Below, piece by piece: positions 1 to 5,855 of a stretch of 11,246 nt of DNA. The stretch lies in assembly GCA_034433995.1 (NCBI GenBank), contig DAOTZU010000288.1, forward strand, positions 1 through 11,246, in the 5' to 3' direction. A model generated the notes under the pieces. It saw nothing but the letters and a program-made list of their open reading frames with translations. It was not told the DNA's origin and made no database searches. Origin of the DNA: DAOTZU01 sp034433995 (lineage in GTDB: Bacteria; Chloroflexota; Anaerolineae; UBA1429). Within the stretch, counting starts at the first letter, position 1. Every line of letters begins with the position of its first letter. The position numbers and the translations under genes are program-made.

Positions 1-1605
1 GTGACCCAGCCTCGGGAGGGCGCCGATTGGGCGGCCCTCTGCGCGGCGGGCATCGCCGCGGCCTTGGACCCGGCGGCGACCCCCGAAAGCATCATCGAGA
101 CGGTGCTCAAAATCGCCCATCGCCATTGCAAGGACGTATTTTATCAACTCAACCACTTGTTGCGGATGCCGGCGCGCCGCCAGCAAGTGGACGAGGTCGC
201 CTTTGCCGAATGGTGGATGACCTGTGGCGGGCGCGGCGACGGGCGCAACGACACCAATTGGATCGGGTATAACCCGATGATGTACGTTCTGCCCCTGCTG
301 CGCGTCTATGCCACGAACGCGGTGCGTTTCATGGCGCTGATGACGGCGGCGACGCCCTTTTCCTGGTACGACGCCAGCACGGGAGGGCACCCGGTGCCGG
401 CCATCATCGGCGGCGCCATCCTGGGGGCGCTGGCGGGGAGCGAGGCTTTTCCGGCAGAGTGGCAGGCCTGGGCCGAGCCGTTGGTTGCGCCCTGGCTGGA
501 GATCGAAGAGGTGGTGCGCCGGCGGCTCGCGGCCGAGCGGGCCATCATCGCCGACATGGAAAAGCTGCAGACCACGCCCTCTGGCGAGCTTTCCCTGTTG
601 GCGGATAAGGTCTATGGCTGCCTGTTGGCGGGGGCCATCGGCAACGCCATGGGCTCGGTGGTGGAGGGCCGGCATTATTGGGAGATCGACGAGAAATACC
701 CCGGCGGCGTGCGCACCGTGTTGGATCCTTCCCGGCTGGAGGGCGAAGACGACAACCAGATGGCCATGTTGCTCGTCGAGACCTACCTGGGCCGCAACGG
801 CCTGCCGGTGATGGCCCGGCACTTTGGCGAAACCTGGCGTGAACGGCTGAACCGCGACCATTTTTATGCCCTGTGCATGGGCCATGCCTACGATCTGATC
901 TGCCAGGGCTGGGATCCCCGCATCACCGGCCATTGGAGCGTCGTCACCGGCTCCACCGTGATGTGCATGGAGCCGGTGGGCATCTATCACGCCTGCGATC
1001 CCGAATACGCGGCCCAGGATGCCACCGCCATCGCCTACATGTACCAACGCGGCACCGACAACTTGGCGGCGACGATGCTGGCGGCCACCGTGGCCGAGGC
1101 GTTCCGCCCCCAAGCCACCGTGGCGAGCGTGCTGGACGCGGCGATTCGGGCGGCCGGCGATACCCCGCTGCGCACCTTTGATGAGCGCCCCTTCAAGACG
1201 GCCGGCGAGTACCTGAGCTTCACGCTGGAGGTGGCCGACGAATATGATGACGTCCTCGCCGCCCGGCCGGAGCTTTATGAGAAGTGTCTCTTTTACCACA
1301 TGATTGACCCGCTGGAGCTCTGGGCCCTGGCGCTGGCCATGTTCAAGATCGCCCGGGGCGATGTGCGCCAGGCAGCCATCGGCGGCACCAACATCGGGCG
1401 CGATTCGGACACCATCGCCGGCCGGGCGGCCATGCTCTCGGGCGCCTTGAACGGCGCGGCGGGGGTGCCCAAGGAATGGATGGCCCTATTCAAGCCGGAG
1501 GTGCTGGCGCGGATCAAGAACAACGCCCTGCGCCTGGCCGAGATCGCCGGCGAGAAACGCCTGGCGCGCTTGCGCAGGCGCCAAGGATGCGCCGAGGCCC
1601 AATAA
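1..1605 (+). CDS. ADP-ribosylglycohydrolase-family protein, two tandem domains, 5' partial
   Basis: The family removes ADP-ribose from proteins or small molecules, or acts on related N-glycosides, with a binuclear metal centre. The complete domain spans about residues 200-500. It opens with the typical GCLLAGAIGNAMG stretch (206-218), carries EDDNQ (249-253, normally TDDTQ) and MEPVGIYHACDP (323-334), and closes with the metal-binding GRDSDT (466-471). Residues 1-195 look like the C-terminal half of a second copy of the same domain. Residues 12-36 resemble 357-382, and 97-154 align without gaps to 436-493 (both end in a P-x-E-W type motif). In this first copy the GRDSDT positions read TGGHPV, so its metal ligands are lost. 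The frame is open to the window edge and half a domain is missing, so the GTG at base 1 is probably internal and the gene begins upstream. It lies before the gntR promoter and may be a separate transcript. The family call is firm; the substrate is unknown. Confidence 0.85.
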   Translation: MTQPREGADWAALCAAGIAAALDPAATPESIIETVLKIAHRHCKDVFYQLNHLLRMPARRQQVDEVAFAEWWMTCGGRGDGRNDTNWIGYNPMMYVLPLLRVYATNAVRFMALMTAATPFSWYDASTGGHPVPAIIGGAILGALAGSEAFPAEWQAWAEPLVAPWLEIEEVVRRRLAAERAIIADMEKLQTTPSGELSLLADKVYGCLLAGAIGNAMGSVVEGRHYWEIDEKYPGGVRTVLDPSRLEGEDDNQMAMLLVETYLGRNGLPVMARHFGETWRERLNRDHFYALCMGHAYDLICQGWDPRITGHWSVVTGSTVMCMEPVGIYHACDPEYAAQDATAIAYMYQRGTDNLAATMLAATVAEAFRPQATVASVLDAAIRAAGDTPLRTFDERPFKTAGEYLSFTLEVADEYDDVLAARPELYEKCLFYHMIDPLELWALALAMFKIARGDVRQAAIGGTNIGRDSDTIAGRAAMLSGALNGAAGVPKEWMALFKPEVLARIKNNALRLAEIAGEKRLARLRRRQGCAEAQ

Positions 1606-1634
1606 GCCAACGCGGCATCCGACGGCTCTGCACC

Positions 1635-1651
1635 AGCCCGCGTCGCGGGCT
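1635..1651. repeat. Hairpin downstream of the ADP-ribosylglycohydrolase gene
   Basis: A perfect 7-base inverted repeat, AGCCCGC and GCGGGCT, is separated by GTC and lies 30 bases after the stop codon. A weaker one (GCTCT, four bases, AGAGC) follows at 1690-1703. Neither is followed by a T run, so these may protect the 3' end or assist Rho-dependent termination rather than act as intrinsic terminators. Confidence 0.4.
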
Positions 1652-1768
1652 TGCCACAGATGCCGGTTCTCGACCGAAGGGGGCGCACCGCTCTGGCAAG
1701 AGCCTTGCGAAGGAACGGGCAAGGATGGGGTTTGCCCATACGTGCACGATACCCTGGAGACGTAGGAT

Positions 1769-1797
1769 TTGACACGCTCGCCAAAGAGTGATACCAT
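1769..1797 (+). promoter_or_regulatory. Sigma-70-type promoter of the gntR-led operon
   Basis: TTGACA (1769-1774) is a perfect -35 box. A 17-base spacer follows, then TACCAT (1792-1797), which matches four of six -10 positions. Transcription would start near 1804, leaving a leader of about 60 bases before the gntR start codon. The same -35 sequence and spacing occur at the E1 promoter on the other strand at the far end of the window. Confidence 0.7.
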
Positions 1798-1814
1798 GTA
1801 GTTACAAGCATACA
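1797..1814 (+). promoter_or_regulatory. Probable operator of the GntR regulator (site A)
   Basis: TGTAGTTACAAGCATACA is an 18-base element with TGTA and TACA arms. It begins on the last base of the -10 box and covers the expected transcription start, a classic position for repression. Read in the direction of transcription, it matches the element at 10792-10809 at 14 of 18 positions (TGTANNNACAAGNATACA), with identical placement relative to the -10 box. Autoregulation by the adjacent GntR-type regulator is the simplest explanation. An internal direct repeat TACAAGC (1803-1809 and 1811-1817) overlaps it. Confidence 0.6.
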
Positions 1815-1862
1815 AGCTATTGGCTGCGGTGCTTGCCAATCAGGTCTTGCGCGGAGGTGAGC

Positions 1863-2600
1863 ATGGCCACCATCAATAAAAATAGCCCCATTCCCTATTA
1901 CGAGCAATTGGCCGAGATCCTGCGCCAGGAGATCGCGGAGCGGCGGGCCCAAGATGAGGTCTACCAACTCCCCTCCGAGAACGAGCTGGCCGAAAAGTAT
2001 GGCCTGAGCCGCGCCACGGTGCGCCATGCCCTGGACCAGCTGGAGCGGGAGGGGTTGATCTATCGGCGCAAGGGGGTGGGCTCCTTTGCGCCGGTGCGCC
2101 GCTTTGAGGAGGAGCTGACCCAGCTGGTCTCCACCACCGAAGACATGCGCCGGCGCGGTTGGCCGCTCCTCACCCGGGTACTCTCGGTGCAGCTTTTGCC
2201 GGCGGCGGCGCACGTCGCCCGCGCCCTGGAGATTGCGCCCGAGGCGCCGGTGTATGTGCTATGCCGCCTGCGCGTGGTGGAAGGGGTGCCCCTGAGCATC
2301 CAGACGGCGCACCTGCCGGCAACGCTATGTCCCAAGCTGGACGAGAACGACCTCTCCGCGTCCCTCTATAACCTATTGGAAGGCCGTTATGGGCTTCACC
2401 TTTGGTCGGGGCGCGAGATCCTGCGCGCCCGGGGGGCCACAGCGTGGGAGGCCAACCTGCTGGAGATTCGTGAGGGCGCGCCGGTGATGTATGCGGAGCG
2501 CATCACCTACGGTGCCGATGGAGTCCCCGTGGAGTACTTGGAGGCCGTTTGGCGCGGCGACCGGTACGATTTCAAAGTCAACCTCAGCCGCCCGCAGTAA
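1863..2600 (+). CDS. GntR-family (HutC/UTRA type) transcriptional regulator
   Basis: This is a 245-residue DNA-binding regulator. The N-terminal winged helix-turn-helix (about residues 8-77) has the family pattern YYEQLAEILRQEI, then LPSENELAEKYGLSRATVR, then LEREGLIYRRKGVGSF. The rest (about 95-240) is a UTRA effector domain, recognised by its spacing and by segments such as APVYVLCRLR, EGVPLSIQTAHLP and the C-terminal GVPVEYLEAVWRGDRYDF. UTRA domains usually bind a sugar phosphate or other pathway metabolite that releases the repressor. ATG 1863 is chosen because GGAGGTGA lies at 1853-1860 and the HTH starts right after it. An in-frame ATG at 1788 would lie inside the promoter. The gene leads the catabolic operon and very likely represses it and itself through site A. 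The effector is probably a pathway intermediate (inference). Confidence 0.92.
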   Translation: MATINKNSPIPYYEQLAEILRQEIAERRAQDEVYQLPSENELAEKYGLSRATVRHALDQLEREGLIYRRKGVGSFAPVRRFEEELTQLVSTTEDMRRRGWPLLTRVLSVQLLPAAAHVARALEIAPEAPVYVLCRLRVVEGVPLSIQTAHLPATLCPKLDENDLSASLYNLLEGRYGLHLWSGREILRARGATAWEANLLEIREGAPVMYAERITYGADGVPVEYLEAVWRGDRYDFKVNLSRPQ

Positions 2601-2611
2601 AGGAGCACAAC

Positions 2612-2824
2612 ATGACCACCCTTGAGGGCTATCGTGAATACCAGCGCCGGGAGTATTGCCGGGATATCCGCTGCCCGATCCAACTCTTGTTGGACGAGGC
2701 CGCGCCGAACTCGGCCCAGTACGAACAGATCCGGAGCATCTGCCAAAAGTCCTGCATCCACACCACCTACGAATTTCATCATTGGCTCATCGAGCATGGC
2801 TACATCATCGTCCGGCCGGCATGA
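2612..2824 (+). CDS. Small four-cysteine protein of unknown function (70 aa)
   Basis: I do not recognise a named family. The start ATG 2612 has AGGAG at 2600-2604, overlapping the gntR stop codon, so translation is probably coupled to gntR. The protein has cysteines 16, 21, 44 and 48 (C-x4-C, 22 residues, C-x3-C) and histidines 50, 56, 57 and 62 near the second pair. That pattern would suit a structural zinc or iron-sulfur site, or a redox-active protein. The C-terminal half, with HTT, FHHWLIEHGYII and RP, looks like a compact folded helix-strand end. There is no signal peptide or membrane segment, so it is probably cytoplasmic. Coding evidence: strong ribosome binding site, tight spacing, and a composition unlike a chance frame. 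Possible roles include an accessory or maturation factor for a pathway enzyme, or a modulator of the regulator. Both are guesses. Confidence 0.75.
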   Translation: MTTLEGYREYQRREYCRDIRCPIQLLLDEAAPNSAQYEQIRSICQKSCIHTTYEFHHWLIEHGYIIVRPA

Positions 2825-2861
2825 CGGGCGGCTATGTGCCATGGTTTCATCTCAATAAGGT

Positions 2862-2877
2862 TTTTGTACCTACAAAA
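2862..2877. repeat. Perfect inverted repeat just upstream of the lsrF-like gene
   Basis: TTTTGTA, CC, TACAAAA forms a perfect 7-base palindrome that runs directly into the ribosome binding site AAAAGGAGG (2874-2882). It is AT-rich in a GC-rich setting. It contains TGTANNNACAA (2865-2875), the left part of the consensus shared by the two promoter operators. It could be a weaker third regulator site, or an RNA hairpin that modulates translation of the downstream gene. I see no convincing promoter hexamers beside it. Confidence 0.45.
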
Positions 2878-2891
2878 GGAGGAAATTTATC

Positions 2892-3686
2892 ATGGATTGG
2901 GGAAAACGGAATCGCCTCGCCAGATTGGTGGGGCCAGACGGCAAGTGTTTCTTTATGCCCATCGATCACGGTTATTTTCAGGGTCCTACCACCAACCTGG
3001 AGCGACCCGCCGAGACCATCGCCCCGCTCTATCCCTACTATGACGCGCTCTTTTGCACCCGTGGCGTGCTGCGCGCCGTGATCGATCCGGTCAACAGCAA
3101 GCCCATCATTCTGCGCGTCTCTGGGGGCACCAGCATGGTGGGACACGATCTGGCCGATGAGATCGTCACCACCTCCATCCAGGAGATCATCCGCCTGAAC
3201 GCCTCGGCAGTGGGCGTCTCGGTCTTTATCGGCACGCCATACGAGAAGCAGACCCTGCACAACCTATCCACCCTGGTCAACGAATGTGAGGATTACGGCA
3301 TCCCGGTCATGGCGGTGACGGCCGTGGGCCGGGAACTGGAAAAGCGCGATGCCCGCTACCTGGCCCTCTGTTGCCGCATCTGCGCGGAACTGGGGGCGAC
3401 CATGGTCAAAACCTACTGGTGCGAGAACTTTGACAAGGTGGTGCGCGGCTGCCCGGTGCCTGTAGTGATCGCCGGCGGCCCCAAGTGCGAGACGGAGCGC
3501 GAGGTGTTCAACTTTGTCTATGACGGCATGCAGCGCGGCGCCGTCGGCATCAACCTGGGGCGCAACGTGTGGCAGAACCCCCATCCGGTGGCCATGGCAC
3601 GGGCGCTGCGGGCGATCATCCATGAGAACGCCACCCCGGACCAGGCCCAAGAGATCTTTAACGAAACCGTCCAGAGCCAAAAGTAA
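2892..3686 (+). CDS. lsrF: LsrF-like thiolase / class I aldolase (DeoC/FbaB fold)
   Basis: The 264-residue protein closely resembles LsrF, the 3-hydroxy-5-phosphonooxypentane-2,4-dione thiolase of autoinducer-2 catabolism, which transfers acetyl to CoA and releases dihydroxyacetone phosphate. Shared stretches are DWGKRNRLARL at the N terminus, DHGYFQGPTTNLER (25-38), CTRGVLR (55-61), AVTAVG (141-146), the Schiff-base lysine K173 in MVKTYW, CPVPVVIAGG (187-196) and the phosphate-binding end GINLGRN (219-225). Compared with E. coli LsrF it lacks about 30 N-terminal residues, so it is a minimal (alpha/beta)8 barrel. The start has AAAAGGAGG nine bases upstream. LsrG, LsrR and the Lsr transporter are absent, so the role may be an analogous thiolytic or aldol cleavage of another dicarbonyl sugar phosphate. 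Alternatives in the superfamily are fructose-bisphosphate aldolase and ADH synthase, both less similar. Confidence 0.85.
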   Translation: MDWGKRNRLARLVGPDGKCFFMPIDHGYFQGPTTNLERPAETIAPLYPYYDALFCTRGVLRAVIDPVNSKPIILRVSGGTSMVGHDLADEIVTTSIQEIIRLNASAVGVSVFIGTPYEKQTLHNLSTLVNECEDYGIPVMAVTAVGRELEKRDARYLALCCRICAELGATMVKTYWCENFDKVVRGCPVPVVIAGGPKCETEREVFNFVYDGMQRGAVGINLGRNVWQNPHPVAMARALRAIIHENATPDQAQEIFNETVQSQK

Positions 3687-3701
3687 AAAGGAGGGCGCGA
3701 G

Positions 3702-4772
3702 ATGTCCTCTCTGGGACATCGCTACCCATTGGCGGCCCTGCGCCAGGAACTCTCTGCCGCGGCCGGCGTCCCGCTTATCCTCGCGGCCCAGCCCGACCTG
3801 CGTCGGAGCGCATGCTTGGCCGAGTCCGTCCCGACGGCCCAAGTTTGCGGCGCCCTTTGGGTGGCCGGGATCGGAGTGTGCACCTTCGGCCGCTCCGCCC
3901 TGGAGGCGGCGGAGGTCGCCCAGGTTTACCGCGTAACGGCAACGGATGCCGCCGGGGCAACTGCGTTCGCGCAGCGGATGGCGGCGCAGGCCGCCCAGCC
4001 CGCGCCCACCTCGGTCTTTAACGGCGAGGTCGCCCTCATCACCGGCGCCGCCTCCGGCATCGGCCGGGCCTGCGCCGAGTCATTTCTGGCCCGGGGCGCG
4101 GCCGTGGTGGGCCTGGATATCAACCCTCGCATCGTGGACCTGTTCCAGCGGCCCGATTATCTGGGCCTGGTCTGCGATGTGACCAGCGAAGACGCCGTCC
4201 GCCAGGCACTGGAGAGGGCGGTGGAGACCTTTGGTGGGCTCGACATGCTGGTGCTCAACGCCGGCATCTTTCCGGCGGGCTGTGAGATCGCCGCCCTTTC
4301 CTTGGCCGAGTGGCAACGGGTGATGCGCATCAACCTGGATGCCGGGCTCATCATGCTGCGCGAGGCCTATCCGCTGCTCAAGGTGGCGCCGCGCAACGGG
4401 CGCGTGGCGGTGAACGGCTCGCGCAACGTGGCAGCGCCCGGCCCCGGCGCCGCCGCCTACTCCTGCTCCAAGGCCGCCCTCACCCAATTGGCGCGGGTGG
4501 CGGCTTTGGAATGGGCCAAGGACGGCATCCGCGTCAACATCTTTCACGCCCACGCCGTCTTTGATACCGGCATCTGGACCGAGGAGGTGCTGCAGGCCCG
4601 GGCCAAGCATTACGGCATGACGGTGGAGCAATACAAGAAGAACAATCTCCTCAAAACCGAGATCACCAGCCACGATGTGGCCGAACTGGCCGCCGAGATG
4701 TGTGGGCCGCTTTTCGCCAAGACAACCGGCGCCCAGGTGCCCATCGATGGCGGGAGCGATCGTGTGATTTAG
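3702..4772 (+). CDS. Short-chain dehydrogenase with remnant of a fused rhamnulose-phosphate-type aldolase
   Basis: The protein is an NAD(P)-dependent oxidoreductase of 356 residues. The Rossmann domain (about 106-356) has TGAASGIG (114-121), NAG (186-188) and the catalytic set S240, Y253, K257. Its tail (AVFDTGIWTEEVL, YKKNNLLKTEITSHDVAEL, TTGAQVPIDGGSDRVI) is characteristic of the dehydrogenase half of bifunctional rhamnulose-1-phosphate aldolase/short-chain dehydrogenase proteins. Residues about 45-95 (AQVCGALWVAGIGVCTFGRS, then an EAAEVAQVYR-like helix) match the linker region that follows the class II aldolase domain in those fusions, where PRVVLVPGLGVFTFG-like sequence is usual. The aldolase catalytic domain itself, about 300-400 residues with its zinc-binding histidines, is absent. 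AAGGAGGG precedes ATG 3702 and the gap to lsrF is 15 bases. In canonical fusions this half oxidises lactaldehyde. Here it may oxidise a sugar-phosphate hydroxyl, or an aldehyde made by the neighbouring aldolase/thiolase. Confidence 0.88.
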   Translation: MSSLGHRYPLAALRQELSAAAGVPLILAAQPDLRRSACLAESVPTAQVCGALWVAGIGVCTFGRSALEAAEVAQVYRVTATDAAGATAFAQRMAAQAAQPAPTSVFNGEVALITGAASGIGRACAESFLARGAAVVGLDINPRIVDLFQRPDYLGLVCDVTSEDAVRQALERAVETFGGLDMLVLNAGIFPAGCEIAALSLAEWQRVMRINLDAGLIMLREAYPLLKVAPRNGRVAVNGSRNVAAPGPGAAAYSCSKAALTQLARVAALEWAKDGIRVNIFHAHAVFDTGIWTEEVLQARAKHYGMTVEQYKKNNLLKTEITSHDVAELAAEMCGPLFAKTTGAQVPIDGGSDRVI

Positions 4773-4835
4773 CCGGCCCACGGGCGCGGGGCCCAGGCGC
4801 ACCGTGCCCCCAAATGTGCGCGAGGAGGGTTGCAC

Positions 4836-5819
4836 ATGCCAAGCACTCTACGTTTCTCCGCCAATATCAACACGTTCAACGCCTGCGCAGATCGCTATGT
4901 CCTTTCCGGCTATGGCGAACGCCTGACCACGGAACAGCTGATCCGGGCGGCCACCCAGGTCGAAGGGCTGAGCGGTGTGGAGGTCGTCGGCCTGTGGCAC
5001 GTCAACGACAACAATGTGGAACAGGTGCGCCGCCAGATCCGCGATGCCGGCCTGGTGGTCACCTGTGTGACGCCGGACATCTGGGCTTCGGGCAAATGGG
5101 GCTGGGGCGCCTTCTCCAGCAACGACCCGGCCATCCGCCGCGCCGCCATCCAGGAAGTGAAAAAGTCCATGGAATGGGCGCGACAACTGGATTGTGAGGT
5201 GGTGGATCTCTGGTTCGGGCAGGATGGCTACGATTATCCCCTGCAGGCCGATTTCCTGGCCGCCTGGGACCGGATCATCGAGGGCACCATCGAATGCGCC
5301 GAGCATCTGCCAGAGGTCAAGTTGGTGCTGGAGTACAAGCCCAAAGAGCCCCGCACCCATTGTTTCATCGCCACCGTGGGCAAGACCCTGCTGCTCATCG
5401 AGAAGGTGAACAAGCCCAACGTGGGCGCGATGATCGACGTGGGCCACGCCCTGATGGCCTACGAGGACGCGGCCGAATCCGCCGCGCTGCTCCAGTATTT
5501 CGGCAACAAGCTGTTCTACATGCATTTCAACGACAACTGGCGATTGTGGGATGATGACATGACCGTCGGCTCGGTGCACACCATCGAGATGCTGGAGCTG
5601 CTCTACTGGCTGGACCGCCTGAACTATCAGGGTTGGTACGCCCTGGACATCTTCCCCTATCGCGAGAACGGCCTGCGGGCTGCCACGGAGAGCATCAAGT
5701 GGATCCAAGGGCTGCACGGATTGCTCGATAAAATCGGCCGCGAGCGCATCGCCCAGGCCATCGCCCAAGGGGATGCCATGGCATCCTCGGCCTTGGTGCG
5801 CGAGGCGCTTTTGGGCTGA
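4836..5819 (+). CDS. TIM-barrel sugar isomerase/epimerase (xylose isomerase-like)
   Basis: The 327-residue protein belongs to the xylose isomerase-like/AP endonuclease 2 superfamily, which interconverts aldoses and ketoses or epimerises ketoses with one divalent metal. Likely metal and proton-transfer residues fall in the expected order on successive barrel strands: E166 in VLEYKPKEPR, D201 and H204 in MIDVGHALMAYED, H230 in YMHFND, and D271 in ALDIFPYR. This layout recalls the L-rhamnose isomerase/tagatose 3-epimerase group. A closing aspartate is used in L-rhamnose isomerases, whereas tagatose epimerases have glutamate. ATG 4836 is preferred over TTG 4830 because AGGAGG (4823-4828) is seven bases from the ATG but only one from the TTG. 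A 63-base gap separates it from the dehydrogenase. It is probably the entry enzyme, making the ketose for the kinase downstream. The sugar cannot be read from sequence. Confidence 0.82.
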   Translation: MPSTLRFSANINTFNACADRYVLSGYGERLTTEQLIRAATQVEGLSGVEVVGLWHVNDNNVEQVRRQIRDAGLVVTCVTPDIWASGKWGWGAFSSNDPAIRRAAIQEVKKSMEWARQLDCEVVDLWFGQDGYDYPLQADFLAAWDRIIEGTIECAEHLPEVKLVLEYKPKEPRTHCFIATVGKTLLLIEKVNKPNVGAMIDVGHALMAYEDAAESAALLQYFGNKLFYMHFNDNWRLWDDDMTVGSVHTIEMLELLYWLDRLNYQGWYALDIFPYRENGLRAATESIKWIQGLHGLLDKIGRERIAQAIAQGDAMASSALVREALLG

Positions 5820-5855
5820 TCTCCGTTCCTTCTATATCATTTTTGAGAGGATATC

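Noticed and set aside
1788..1862. Upstream ATG giving a 25-residue longer GntR protein
   Set aside because: It falls inside the promoter, ahead of the likely transcription start, and the added residues have no family match. ATG 1863 has an ideal ribosome binding site.
1606..1862. Riboswitch or small RNA gene in the first gap
   Set aside because: Only short hairpins are present, with no recognisable riboswitch core. The promoter lies downstream of the hairpins, so they are not in the gntR leader.
1293..2213. Open frame on the - strand (306 codons) across the first intergenic region
   Set aside because: It runs antisense through two real genes and the gntR promoter. It shows low-complexity R/A/P-rich sequence and no ribosome binding site or motif.
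2549..2611. Longer start for the four-cysteine protein inside gntR
   Set aside because: It would overlap gntR by more than 50 bases without a ribosome binding site. ATG 2612 has AGGAG at the correct distance.
2892..3686. Dedicated autoinducer-2 (Lsr) degradation locus
   Set aside because: Only the LsrF-like enzyme matches. LsrG, LsrR, LsrB and the transporter are absent, and the FGGY kinase has rhamnulokinase motifs.
4080..5768. Open frames on the - strand opposite the dehydrogenase and isomerase genes
   Set aside because: They have shadow composition and no recognisable domain, and they lie fully inside confident + strand genes.
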